Shown: positions 1 to 7,635 of the stretch, in pieces | Position numbering within the stretch: the stretch's first letter is position 1 | How the letters are laid out: each line of letters starts with the position of its first letter | Source: Tychonema sp. LEGE 07203 | GTDB taxonomy: Bacteria > Cyanobacteriota > Cyanobacteriia > Cyanobacteriales > Microcoleaceae | DNA length: 37,847 nt | Assembly (NCBI RefSeq): GCF_015207285.1 | Contig: NZ_JADEXD010000051.1 | Coordinates: 1-37,847 of the forward strand | Direction of reading: 5' to 3' | Position numbers and translations under genes: made by a program | The notes under the pieces: model-generated | What the model was told of the DNA's origin: nothing | Seen by the model: only the letters and a program-made list of their open reading frames with translations | Databases searched by the model: none

Positions 1-111
<111 letters not shown>

Positions 112-130
112 TTTTTAGCAATTGATTGAC

Positions 131-163
131 AAAAAGCGCTCCTAGAAATAGGGGCGCTTTTTG
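131..163 (+). terminator. Rho-independent terminator of psbA
   Basis: A hairpin with arms AAAAAGCGCtCCTA and TAGGgGCGCTTTTT encloses a short GAAA-type loop and ends in a T run. It begins 20 bp after the psbA stop codon. The A-tract on the left arm makes it potentially bidirectional, but no minus-strand gene ends here. Confidence 0.85.
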
Positions 164-340
164 TTTGGGGAAAAATAATTTATCCACCTCAATCTTCCTT
201 GCTATCCGTTAAATCCGTTCAATCCCGCTCGCGTGCTGGTTGCCGAACTTTCTTTGATGCGGGATTTTTTTATGATTGCGATAGAATATAGCGACTAGGC
301 CGATCGAGATACTGTGACATACTCCACCGGCAAAACCTCA

Positions 341-346
341 TATAAT
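341..346 (+). promoter_or_regulatory. Possible -10 box (TATAAT) for the GerMN-domain gene
   Basis: A perfect TATAAT lies 170 bp upstream of the ATG at 516. No good -35 hexamer sits 16-18 bp upstream; the nearest TTGACA-like sequence (GTGACA, 313-318) is 22 bp away. If used, the mRNA would have a leader of about 160 nt. The rest of the 112-515 gap shows the psbA terminator and no other feature I can support. Confidence 0.35.
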
Positions 347-500
347 GGTCTAGGATTCCAGTAGTCGGATTCAAAATATGTTGGACTTGCCGTAGAGTGT
401 TCGCTACCAGCAATGCAATTGTGTCAATTCCAGAATCTAACCATAGACAAATGTAGCTGATCGGGAGTCGCTCCTCACCGTCCCAAGCGCTCTATTTCTA

Positions 501-508
501 AGGAGGAT
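501..508 (+). promoter_or_regulatory. Shine-Dalgarno site for the GerMN-domain gene
   Basis: AAGGAGGA lies 7 bp before ATG 516 and is the strongest ribosome-binding site in the window. It fixes the start of the 253-residue frame over the overlapping frame beginning at 509. Confidence 0.8.
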
Positions 509-515
509 TTGTATT

Positions 516-1277
516 ATGAAAGATGGACAAGAAGTACGCCGCGTCTCCACAGCAGTCATTGCCGGTGTTTGCGGGTTCGCTTTAGTGGCGGGAGGGGGCA
601 TTGCCTTGTGGGCCGCGAACCGTTCGCCAAACCCGGCAGGCACCCAGTCTTCCGCTCCGACTACCGCTCCGACGCTGTCCCCAATTCCTGCGGAATCCCC
701 TGCTGTAATTATCCCCGTACCCCCTCCAAATCCTGTCGGGGTGGCGCCTGCTCAGACACCGGCTCAAACGCCCCAAGCTCAAACACCCCAAGCTCTGCCA
801 CAGCAGGCTCTGACGCGCCAGTCGCCAAAGCCTTTGCAGCAGGCTGCTGGCGAGACAGTCCAAGTCTACTGGGTGAAAGGGGCGAGCGGCAAATTTGAGG
901 CAGTTGCGACGAAAGTAGGTGTCCAACAAGCTGACAAGCCTGAAGCTGCTTTACAAGCTGCTTTTAAGAGTTTGTTGGCTGGGCCCAAGGATGCAACTGT
1001 TTCTAGCGAAATTCCCAAGGGGACAAAACTCCGGAGTTTGAGTGTCAAAAATGACGGAGTTTATGTGGATTTGTCGGGCGAATTTACTTCGGGCGGAGGC
1101 AGCACTTCGATGACTGGCCGGTTAGGGCAAGTTATCTATACGGCTACGAGTTTAAAACCGAATGCTAAGGTTTGGATTTCGGTGGAGGGCAAGCCTTTAG
1201 AACTTTTGGGTGGCGAAGGTTTGGAGGTTGCTCAGCCGAGTACCCGCCAAAGTTTTGACAAAAATTTTCCTCTTTAA
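516..1277 (+). CDS. GerMN-domain membrane-anchored protein
   Basis: This 253-residue protein has a hydrophobic N-terminal anchor at about residues 11-33 (STAVIAGVCGFALVAGGG). A low-complexity Pro/Thr/Gln/Ala segment follows at about 37-110, with repeated QTPQ/QTPA units, and then a globular GerMN domain at about 112-235. The domain shows the typical order: VQVYWV strand, an alanine-rich helix with LLAGP, then IPKGTKLRSLSVKNDGVYVDLSGEF, and LGQVIYTATSLKPNAKVWISVEGKPL. GerMN domains occur in Bacillus spore germination protein GerM and, in cyanobacteria, in anchored periplasmic proteins of unknown function. The start is set by a strong AAGGAGGA site. The gene stands alone between psbA and a repeat-filled gap. 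Function in this organism is unknown; a cell-envelope or peptidoglycan-related role is inference. Confidence 0.85.
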   Translation: MKDGQEVRRVSTAVIAGVCGFALVAGGGIALWAANRSPNPAGTQSSAPTTAPTLSPIPAESPAVIIPVPPPNPVGVAPAQTPAQTPQAQTPQALPQQALTRQSPKPLQQAAGETVQVYWVKGASGKFEAVATKVGVQQADKPEAALQAAFKSLLAGPKDATVSSEIPKGTKLRSLSVKNDGVYVDLSGEFTSGGGSTSMTGRLGQVIYTATSLKPNAKVWISVEGKPLELLGGEGLEVAQPSTRQSFDKNFPL

Positions 1278-1757
1278 AAATTAGGAGTCATTAGTTATTA
1301 GTCATTAGTGCTGTCCCCGCTGGCGAAGGTCATCGATCAAAATGAAAAAAGTAGGGATTGGTAACTGATAACTGATAACTGATGATATTTTTATATTTAC
1401 CAGAAAATAATATTTTTCGGAGTGTAGTGCGATCGCGCAGCCAAGTGTCCCGATCGCTTGCCAGGTATAATTCCGCAGCGATCGGATTTGATATAACTGA
1501 TGGCTGGGGATTAATGACGTTTGCGATTCGGGGGCGATCGCACTTCTGACTAATGATGTTAACTGGTGGCATTCCCAGAGCCTCGAAACCCATGTAAGCG
1601 ACGCAGAGCCTCCGCTGTTAAAAAAATCGGCAGAGCCGAAATCTGCCCTGCTGTCGAAGAGCATGGTCAGGAATAGTCCGACAAATCCTGCAAGGATTGC
1701 TGTAATGACTAACAACTAAGGACTAAGGACTAAGGACTAACAACTAACAACTAAAAA
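1278..1757. repeat. Gene-free gap with heptamer repeats at both ends
   Basis: The stretch starts with TAGTTAT/TAGTCAT heptamers (1286-1312), followed by CTGTCCCCGC, a motif that recurs at 20143, and AACTGAT repeats at 1362-1384. It ends with GGACTAA and CAACTAA heptamers (1708-1760). The middle has only a HIP1-like GCGATCGC and AGAGCCT repeats. Minus-strand open frames across it run through the repeats and look non-coding. Confidence 0.6.
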
Positions 1758-2117
1758 CTAATTTTTAGTATTTGATGTCAGGCTAAATGCTCTAAAGTGT
1801 AGGGCTTGCTCTTCGATCCTGGTAGCAAGCCGATCGCACACCATATTGCACAGCTCAAAAATCAACTCGTCTTGCACCTTATAATAAGCTGAAGTCCCTT
1901 CGCTCCGGCGAGTGAGGATACCAGCTTGCACCATAAGTTTGAGGTGCTTAGAAACATTGGCTTGACTCGTTTGAGTAGCTTCTACCAACTCTTGCACGCA
2001 TTTTTCGCCGTCGCGAAGCAAGTTCAAAATTCGTAAACGCATTGGTTCGCTCAGAATACTGAAATACTCAGCAACTTGTTGCACAACCTCTTGCGGGACA
2101 GGCTGGGATGACTTCAT
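1758..2117 (-). CDS. ArsR-family winged-helix transcriptional regulator
   Basis: The protein has 119 residues from the ATG at 2117, which has a GGTGAG site just upstream; a GTG three codons earlier is possible. It has the ArsR fold order: YFSILSEPMRLRILNLL, then the recognition region TQTSQANVSKHLKLMVQAGILTRR, then the wing EGTSAYYKVQDE. The cysteines are Cys40, Cys90 and Cys94. The classic ArsR CxC site and the SmtB-type DxH...HxxH site are absent, so it is probably not a standard arsenic or zinc sensor. Cys90 and Cys94 lie in the C-terminal helix and could be redox- or metal-active; this is inference. It lies 65 bp downstream of accB on the same strand, so it may be read from the efp-accB transcript. 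Confidence 0.85.
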   Translation of the reverse strand: MKSSQPVPQEVVQQVAEYFSILSEPMRLRILNLLRDGEKCVQELVEATQTSQANVSKHLKLMVQAGILTRRSEGTSAYYKVQDELIFELCNMVCDRLATRIEEQALHFRAFSLTSNTKN

Positions 2118-2182
2118 CAAACTCACCGGAGAGAAGCGATCTGGAAATACTAGGATTTATTCCATAACAATAAAGTAATCTT

Positions 2183-2677
2183 TCAATCCGGATTAATCCG
2201 CATCAAAACTTGACCGTATTCGACTGGTTCCCCATTTTGCACTAAAATTTCCATCACTTGACCGGACACTTCATCAGCGTCAATTTCGTTCATCAGCTTC
2301 ATTGCTTCGATAATACAGACTGTCTGGCTGACCTTGATGCGATCGCCCACGCTGACAAAAGGTGGCTCATCGGGAGCCGCCGCGCGATAAAAGGTTCCTA
2401 CCATCGGCGAGATAATTGACACCCATTTGGTATCGACTGGAGCAGAAACCGCAGCAGCAACAGCAGCATGGGCGGCCGCGGGGCTAGCAACAGCACCCAA
2501 GGCGATCGGAGCGATTGTCGCAGCAGCAGGGAGAGCAGCAGCCGTGCCTGGTTCGCTGGCTAGAATGCCTTTGCGTACTGTCAGTTCAAGCTCCCCACTT
2601 TTTAACGTCAGTTCCGAAATGCCAGTTTTGTCTAAAACAGTTAGCAGTTCGCAAAGCTGGTTTAAGTCTAATTGCAC
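2183..2677 (-). CDS. accB: Biotin carboxyl carrier protein of acetyl-CoA carboxylase
   Basis: AccB carries the biotin of acetyl-CoA carboxylase, shuttling carboxylate from AccC to AccA/AccD in the first step of fatty-acid synthesis. The C-terminal biotinyl domain shows IISPMVGTFYRA and the biotinylation motif EAMKLMN (Lys127), and a typical Ala/Pro-rich linker precedes it. I start it at GTG 2677, giving MQLDLNQLCELLTVL, which matches the usual AccB N-terminus and 164 residues. The longer frame to ATG 2755 adds 26 residues encoded by a TTGGAAA-type repeat (FQFPISNSKF), which looks like non-coding repeat read through. There is no clear Shine-Dalgarno site at the GTG. It lies downstream of efp on the same strand, an arrangement common in cyanobacteria. 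Confidence 0.95.
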   Translation of the reverse strand: MQLDLNQLCELLTVLDKTGISELTLKSGELELTVRKGILASEPGTAAALPAAATIAPIALGAVASPAAAHAAVAAAVSAPVDTKWVSIISPMVGTFYRAAAPDEPPFVSVGDRIKVSQTVCIIEAMKLMNEIDADEVSGQVMEILVQNGEPVEYGQVLMRINPD

Positions 2678-2691
2678 AGCAGATTCAATGG

Positions 2692-2738
2692 TAATTAAGA
2701 ATTTGGAATTGGAAATTGGAAATTGGAAATTTGGAATC
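2692..2738. repeat. Short TTGGAAATTGGAAA-type repeat before accB
   Basis: Tandem TTGGAA(A/T) units of about 7 bp lie between efp and accB. The accB frame remains open through them, which would give an artificially long N-terminus if the first ATG were used. Confidence 0.55.
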
Positions 2739-2876
2739 GAAAAAAGGTGCGACAAGAAGCTGAGTTTGGGAGCAAAGAGGTCTTTTGCAAGGTTTGAGTG
2801 CTAAGCATTGAATTTTTAAGTCTTTAACTCACAACTCAAATTTCAAACCTCAAAACCCTCTTTTTCTCCCGAATTT

Positions 2877-3434
2877 CTACTCTCTGCCGAGGTACTTGTC
2901 TTCACGAGTATCGATCTTAATCCGTTCTCCAATGGAAATAAATAGAGGCACCATAATCTGAGCTCCGGTGGAGAGGATGGCGGGTTTGCTGCCACCGGTG
3001 GCAGTATCTCCTTTGACTCCGGGATCGGTTTGTGTCACTTCCAAGACGACAGAGTTGGGCAGATCCACTTCCATGATTTGGTCGTTCCAGCGAAGGATGC
3101 TCACTTCCATGCCTTCTGTGAGATATTTGACACGATCGCCTATTTCCTTAGCACTGAGACGGCTTTCCTCGTAAGTTTCCATATCCATAAAGACAAACTG
3201 GTCGCCTTCTTTATAGGTATGCTGCATCGAGCTCTTTTCGAGATTGGCTTGAGGCACAGTCTCGCCAGCCCGGAAGGTTTGTTCTACTACGCTTCCTGTT
3301 TGGACGTTTTTTAATTTTGTCCGCACAAAAGCTGAGCCTTTTCCTGGCTTGACGTGGAGGAATTCGACAACCCGCCACACGCCGTTATTCCATTCAATTG
3401 AAACACCTGTCCGAAAGTCGTTACTGGAAATCAT
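2877..3434 (-). CDS. efp: Translation elongation factor P
   Basis: EF-P binds ribosomes stalled at polyproline stretches and promotes peptide-bond formation. I start at the ATG giving [10 protein letters not shown] (185 residues), the usual family start; an ATG six codons upstream (3452) adds MPAKIY. The KOW-like N-domain shows [20 protein letters not shown], with tip Lys32 in PGKG, the position modified in several bacteria. The two OB domains follow, ending in the typical [19 protein letters not shown]. It is the first gene of a probable efp-accB unit. Its leader contains a sequence shared with the leader of the HD-domain gene at 25 kb. Several proteins in this window are proline-rich (GerMN linker, 701-residue protein), so they are plausible clients. 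Confidence 0.97.
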   Translation of the reverse strand: MISSNDFRTGVSIEWNNGVWRVVEFLHVKPGKGSAFVRTKLKNVQTGSVVEQTFRAGETVPQANLEKSSMQHTYKEGDQFVFMDMETYEESRLSAKEIGDRVKYLTEGMEVSILRWNDQIMEVDLPNSVVLEVTQTDPGVKGDTATGGSKPAILSTGAQIMVPLFISIGERIKIDTREDKYLGRE

Positions 3435-3484
3435 ATAAATTTTTGCGGGCAATCCCGTCGCCGGTTGGCACGGGGGAACTACAA

Positions 3485-3640
3485 CAGTCAGTCGATTTGA
3501 GATTTGAGATTTTAGATTTTAGATGTACTTGCAGCATTAAATCTGGGAGCAGGAACCTTAGTCTAAAATTTTGATCTCTCCACGACAGGAGTCTGGGGAT
3601 TGTATCCGTTTTTGAGCGGGGTCAGCTTAGAGCCGCAGTC
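3485..3640 (-). repeat. Leader repeat, copy A (upstream of efp)
   Basis: This stretch matches 25324-25475 over about 150 bp in the same orientation and in the same place relative to a minus-strand start codon. Shared blocks, read on the plus strand and in order, are TCAGTCGATTT, GATTTTAGATTTTAG, AAATCTGGGAGC, TCTAAAATTTT, TCTCCACGACAGGAGT and a final CGGTTTTTG/CCGTTTTTG-GCGG. On the transcribed strand CTCC-TGTCGT-GGAG could form a short hairpin. It may be a dispersed repeat, a shared promoter or a structured leader; the sequence alone cannot decide. Confidence 0.7.
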
Positions 3641-3810
3641 TAGCTGACGGCATCAATAAGCAATTGGCATTTTATTTTACCGTTGAAAGGGAGCAACTGC
3701 TTTACCGAATGCTAAAAAGCTCTCTGAGAAACGAAGTTTGTGAACGGGTGTAACGGATAGAAGGCGGGCAGCGCTGTGGGAAGATAGTAAAGGCAATAAA
3801 AGTTAAAGTT

Positions 3811-4932
3811 ATGTTGCATTTGCAAAATTTCTCGATCGATACGTGCAAGAGCTGGGTCAAAACCGTCGCTTTAGCACTCCTGCTGTTGGTACTCTCCCTG
3901 AGTTTCACTCCAGTCTCCCATGCCAAACGTCCCAGCAGTATGCCTGCTGGGAATGCGATTACGGACGCGCGGGCGCTGCTGCGCTTCGCTTTACCGATTG
4001 ACAACAAGACTGTGCGAGAGTTGCAAATCAGTCTGGAAGACATTGGCAACCACATCCGTTCTAAACGCTGGGGGCCCATTAGCAGCGATGTCAGCAAAGC
4101 TTCGAGGATTCTCAACCTGCGGGAGTCTGATATTTTAGAGAGTATTCCCGAGGCGAAACAGCCGGAAGCTGAAGCGCTGGTTGCGCGAGTCAAGGAGGGA
4201 GTTGCCCAACTGGAAAAGGCTGTTGAGGCTAAAGACAGGGACAAAGTGATTGACTTGAAAGCCACAATCCTCGCTTCGGTAGGCGAAATCGAAGAGTTGA
4301 TGGTGACGGAGTTTCCGTTTGAAGTGCCGGCCAAGTATGCCCATCTGCCTCAACTCAAAGGCCGCGCTACTGTGGCTGTGGAAACCCAAAAGGGGAAAAT
4401 TACTCTTGTGGTTGACGGTTACAGCGCGCCGGTGACTGCTGGTAATTTTGTGGATTTGGTCGATCGAGGTTTTTATGACGGTTTGCCGTTTATTCGATCG
4501 GAAGAATCCTATGTTTTGCAAACCGGAGACCCCGAAGGCAAGGAAGTGGGTTTTATTGACCCAGCTACTGGCAAATACCGGAGTGTTCCGCTAGAAGTCC
4601 TCGTCAGGGACGAAAAAGAACCTGTTTACGGGATTACTCTAGAAGATGCGGGGCGCTATCGCGACGAGCCTGTTTTGCCTTTTTCAGCCTTCGGTACTGT
4701 GGCGATGGCTAGGGAGGAAGCCGATCCCGACAGCGGTTCTTCTCAATTTTTCTTTTTCTTGTTTGAACCTGAACTGACACCCGCTGGTTTAAATCTTTTG
4801 GACGGTAGGTATGCTGTTTTTGGTTACGTGATTGAAGGAAAAGAGGTTTTGGAGCAACTGAAGCAGGGAGACAAGATTGTATCTGCTAAGGTGATTAAAG
4901 GTAAGGAAAATTTGGTTCAACCTCAAGTTTGA
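3811..4932 (+). CDS. Thylakoid-lumen cyclophilin-type protein (CYP38/TLP40-like)
   Basis: This 373-residue protein has a signal peptide (hydrophobic core at about 18-34, cleavage near SHA/K), a helical N-terminal domain (about 50-170) and a C-terminal cyclophilin domain (about 180-365). This is the layout of plant CYP38/TLP40, which assists photosystem II assembly in the lumen. In the cyclophilin core I see FVDLVDRGFYDGLPFIRSEE, LQTGDPEG, FGTVAMA and GSSQFFFFL. Arg (of FHR) and Gln (of QGGD) are kept, but His of FHR is Ile and the substrate-pocket Trp is replaced (NLLDGRYAVFG), so isomerase activity may be weak, as in CYP38. It is divergent from efp; the cluster accB-efp-cyclophilin-thiL is a familiar cyanobacterial neighbourhood. 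A short GCCCGC-ctcc-GCGGGC hairpin lies 50 bp after the stop. Confidence 0.9.
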   Translation: MLHLQNFSIDTCKSWVKTVALALLLLVLSLSFTPVSHAKRPSSMPAGNAITDARALLRFALPIDNKTVRELQISLEDIGNHIRSKRWGPISSDVSKASRILNLRESDILESIPEAKQPEAEALVARVKEGVAQLEKAVEAKDRDKVIDLKATILASVGEIEELMVTEFPFEVPAKYAHLPQLKGRATVAVETQKGKITLVVDGYSAPVTAGNFVDLVDRGFYDGLPFIRSEESYVLQTGDPEGKEVGFIDPATGKYRSVPLEVLVRDEKEPVYGITLEDAGRYRDEPVLPFSAFGTVAMAREEADPDSGSSQFFFFLFEPELTPAGLNLLDGRYAVFGYVIEGKEVLEQLKQGDKIVSAKVIKGKENLVQPQV

Positions 4933-4945
4933 TCTGCACGGAAAC

Positions 4946-5110
4946 AAAGATGGCGATTTAAATCGCTGCTTGTCAAACAAAGCCCGCCTCCGCGGGCCTG
5001 AAGAATTAAGAACCAATAAACCAGACGGCGGAGGCAGACCCGCAGCATAAAATAAAGACGGCGATGGCAATTGCTGCTTGTCAAGCAAAGCCGGCGGAGG
5101 CAGCATCGCC
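4946..5110. repeat. Imperfect direct repeat downstream of the cyclophilin gene
   Basis: A segment at 4946-4987 (AAAGATGGCGATTT..., CGCTGCTTGTCAAACAAAGC) recurs at 5054-5097 (AAAGACGGCGATGG..., TGCTGCTTGTCAAGCAAAGC). A GACGGCGGAGGCAG motif at 5034-5047 partly recurs at 5090-5103. The first copy holds the palindrome GCGATTTAAATCGC and a GCCCGC/GCGGGC hairpin; around the second, GGCGATG (5060) and CATCGCC (5104) form an inverted pair. No coding frame is convincing here. Confidence 0.6.
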
Positions 5111-5198
5111 GAGTTAATCTAATAAGTAGAAGTTGAAACAATTTCATGATTAAGCTCTACTTAAAATCGTTATTCAATCTCGAAAGTCAATCTTTATT

Positions 5199-5513
5199 AT
5201 GGCAATTTTAGAATTTTTATTGGTGATTGGTTTGGGCGGATTCGCAGGATTGTTGATTGTCAACAATCTGAATGAAAGCAAGCAAAAGCGACAGTTAGAT
5301 GAGGCTTTTTATCAGTTGTTGGAGACTCAAAACAGTCAGATGTCGCTGATTCAATTGGCGGCAACCGCCAGGGTGGAGGCTGAAGTTGCTCGGGAGTATT
5401 TAAACCGGCAAGTTAAAGTTTTTTCGGCGATTTTAGAGGTGGATAATGAAGGGGATACTTTTTATCGATTTCCGAGGTTGCACTTGCCGCCGAATTCGGC
5501 TAAAGAATGGTAA
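5199..5513 (+). CDS. Small single-TM protein of unknown function
   Basis: I do not recognise a named family with certainty. The 104-residue protein has one N-terminal membrane helix (about residues 3-22, LEFLLVIGLGGFAGLLIVNNL), a charged connector (NESKQKRQLDEAF), and a cytoplasmic helical part with QMSLIQLAATARVEAEVAREYLNRQVKVFSA followed by DNEGDTFYRFPRLHLP. The last section resembles a small winged-helix layout (helix - helix - strand pair), where a low-grade regulator of the 'IQLAATARVEAEVAREYL' kind recognises a partner; this is inference. It sits between the cyclophilin gene and thiL, is read in the same direction as both, and is followed by a long repeat tract. Confidence 0.65.
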   Translation: MAILEFLLVIGLGGFAGLLIVNNLNESKQKRQLDEAFYQLLETQNSQMSLIQLAATARVEAEVAREYLNRQVKVFSAILEVDNEGDTFYRFPRLHLPPNSAKEW

Positions 5514-5521
5514 AAAGAAGT

Positions 5522-5790
5522 CATTAGTTATTAGTTATTAGTTATTAGTTATTAGTTATTGGTTATTGGTAACAACTGGCAACTGGCAACTGGCAACTGG
5601 CAACTGGCAACTGGCAACTGGCAACTGGCAACTGGCAACTGGCAACTGAGGGCCCGCCCGCACCATCCACCGCCCCTACCAACTGGCAACTGGCAACTGA
5701 CAACTGAAAACTGGCAACTGGCAACTGGCAACTGACAACTGACAACTAAGGGCCCGCCCGCACCATCCACCGCCCCTACCAACTGACAAC
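5522..5790. repeat. Heptamer (STRR) tract with two copies of a GC-rich unit
   Basis: TAGTTAT heptamers (5522-5565) run into CAACTGG/CAACTGA heptamers (5573-5790). Embedded are two identical copies of a 32-bp GC-rich unit at 5649-5680 and 5749-5780, exactly 100 bp apart, starting AGGGCCCGCCCGCACC and ending CCGCCCCTACC. A third copy lies at 28631. After the tract, 5790-5835 carries GCTTTCCGTCCAA..GTCATCAG, which recurs near 20156. Open frames on the minus strand encode only VASCQLP repeats and are not genes. The remaining 5836-5962 shows nothing I can name. Confidence 0.85.
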
Positions 5791-5962
5791 TGCTTTCCGT
5801 CCAACGTCATCAGTCCGATGTCCGTCGGAAGAAAGGTTTAGTTATCTAGGGCCGTGAAGTCAGAAGAGATACACAGTAAGCTTGAGCGGGAGTCATATTT
5901 TATGTTTGATTAAGTGGATTTATTTTTTAAAGCGCGAAAGTTTGATCGACTAATTTCAAATT

Positions 5963-6958
5963 ATGAAAGTTAAAGATATTGGAGAACAAGGTCTTTTAAG
6001 AATATTGCAAAAATTCTGTCCTGCAGAAATAGTCGGAGATGATTGCGCTGTCATGGCTACAAATCCCAACCAATCTCTCGCTATCACTACAGATATGCTG
6101 GTGGATGGAGTGCATTTTAGCGATCGCACTACAGGCGCTTACGGAGCAGGATGGCGCGCCGCAGCGGCAAATTTGTCGGATCTCGCGGCAATGGGAGCAA
6201 GGCCTCTGGCGGTGACGGTAGCCCTGGCTGTGGCGGCGGATACGGCTGTGGTTTGGGTGGAAGAGTTTTATCGGGGGATGACGGCTTGTTTGCAAGCGTA
6301 TCATACGCCGATCGCCGGTGGCGATGTGGTGCGATCGCCCGTGGTGACAGTGGCGATTACTGCTTTCGGACAGGTTGAGTTCGATCGTACCATTAGCAGG
6401 TCTAAAGCGCGATCGAATTGGGCGATTGTCGCGACTGGCGTGCACGGAGCCTCCCGCGCGGGATTAGAATTGTTATTAAATCCAGAATTCGGGCAAAATC
6501 TTACAGAAGTCGATCGGGCTTCCTTAATTCTCGCTCATCAGCGCCCTCAACCGCGGCTGGATGTTTTGCCGGTTGTTTGGGAAATTTTAGATGCTGCGGG
6601 TGAATTTTCCATCGCCGGAATGGATAGCAGCGACGGTTTAGCTGATGCGATTATTCAAGTTTGTCAAGCTAGCGGTGTTGGTGCAAAGGTCGATCGTACA
6701 AAACTACCGATTCCCCCTATTTTCAGCAAAATAGTCTCAGCCGAAAAGGCTGTGGATTGGGCGTTGTACGGCGGTGAAGATTTCGAGTTAGTGCTGTTTT
6801 TGCCGATCGACCGTGCTAAATTATTGGTAGAAAAAATAGGCAACGCAGCCGCGATTGTGGGAATCGCTACCGAGAGCACCGATATCTGGTTGACTGATAG
6901 CAGCGGTATTTATCCTGATTCTAGGTTAAAGCTCGATCGAGGATTTCAACACTTCTGA
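5963..6958 (+). CDS. thiL: Thiamine-monophosphate kinase
   Basis: ThiL phosphorylates thiamine monophosphate to thiamine diphosphate, the active cofactor, using ATP. The 331-residue length is normal. Visible motifs are VGDDCAV (residues 24-30, metal/ATP-binding Asp26 and Asp27), TTDMLVDGVHF (from about 42), AAANLSDLAAMGARPLAV, AGGDVVRSP (about 118), MDSSDGLADAI, and the C-terminal YGGEDFELVL with LPIDRAKLL. It belongs to the PurM/ThiL fold. Start ATG 5963 gives MKVKDIGEQGLL, the usual N-terminus. It follows a repeat tract, so it is probably transcribed alone here. Confidence 0.95.
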   Translation: MKVKDIGEQGLLRILQKFCPAEIVGDDCAVMATNPNQSLAITTDMLVDGVHFSDRTTGAYGAGWRAAAANLSDLAAMGARPLAVTVALAVAADTAVVWVEEFYRGMTACLQAYHTPIAGGDVVRSPVVTVAITAFGQVEFDRTISRSKARSNWAIVATGVHGASRAGLELLLNPEFGQNLTEVDRASLILAHQRPQPRLDVLPVVWEILDAAGEFSIAGMDSSDGLADAIIQVCQASGVGAKVDRTKLPIPPIFSKIVSAEKAVDWALYGGEDFELVLFLPIDRAKLLVEKIGNAAAIVGIATESTDIWLTDSSGIYPDSRLKLDRGFQHF

Positions 6959-6972
6959 ATTACAGCATATTC

Positions 6973-7077
6973 TATAGCATTTCGAGTTCTCATATGAGGT
7001 GCTGTCGGGCATAGGCCAAACCGGGCATAGGCCAAACCGGGCATAGGGCATACCTCACTCTCTTAAGAACCGCTATA
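6973..7077. repeat. Miniature inverted-repeat-like element with internal 16-bp tandem units
   Basis: Imperfect inverted ends TATAGC...GTTCT...GAGGT (6973-7000) and ACCTCAC...AGAAC..GCTATA (7052-7077) enclose three 16-bp units beginning at 7007, 7023 and 7039. The first two are GGGCATAGGCCAAACC and the third ends GGGCATACC. It is too short to encode a protein. A non-autonomous mobile element is likely but inferred. Confidence 0.55.
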
Positions 7078-7571
7078 TATAAAATAAGGATTTTCACTGC
7101 ATCGACTTGACGGTGAGAGTCAATCATTTCAATCAAATTACCCCTTCGATGTCACAAACAACAGTTACCATAATTGCTTTTCATTCGATCGTACATATCT
7201 CATCTATAATCCCTCGCTTAGCTGACTCCCAACAGTTATTTTTTTACCCGAATAGATAGGAGCAAAAATATCTTTAATTTCGTCGCAAGGCTATAATTAT
7301 TACAGTAAAGACCAACTATTCTCGACGCTACAACACTGATTCGCAAATAAATTTGTCCTTCGATTTGAGTGCAAGTTTCAACCTAGACTCCAGGCAAGTC
7401 TAATAGTCTAATAGATAGTCTGAATTAAAGCTCAGCACTCTCAATGTATTGCTCGATCTATTTTATACCATCAACTCAGGAGAGCCGTACCGATCGCCTG
7501 TGGCCGCCGCTTGCTGAGAGTCGCAAAAAACCAACTCATATCGTGGACGGTTGCATCGCAATAATACAATC

Positions 7572-7635
7572 GAGTCAACAGTCAACAGTCAACAGTTAAC
7601 AGTCAACAATTCCCCAGGAGTGCAACCGGAATTGC
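7572..7635. repeat. CAACAGT heptamers plus a GCAACCGGAATT unit
   Basis: Five CAACAGT-type heptamers (GTCAACA/GTTAACA) are followed by CAATTCCCCAGGAGTGCAAC and CGGAATTG. The same combination in reverse-complement order is found at 32707-32790, so it is a dispersed composite repeat. Confidence 0.6.

Noticed and set aside
1305-1715. 136-codon minus-strand frame
   Set aside because: It crosses heptamer and AGAGCCT repeats at both ends, has no domain and no RBS.
5552-5782. Minus-strand open frames encoding QLPVASCQLPVASC repeats
   Set aside because: They are heptamer repeats read in an open frame (three heptamers give seven codons); composition and lack of RBS show they are not genes.
5520-5790. 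Possible CRISPR array
   Set aside because: The repeats are contiguous 7-bp units without unique spacers, and no cas gene is present; the two 32-bp units are only one pair and lie inside heptamers.
7490-7560. Possible thiamine or other riboswitch (GCTGAGAGT near 7512)
   Set aside because: The rest of the TPP riboswitch consensus is missing, and the next gene is a PEP-CTERM protein, not a thiamine gene.
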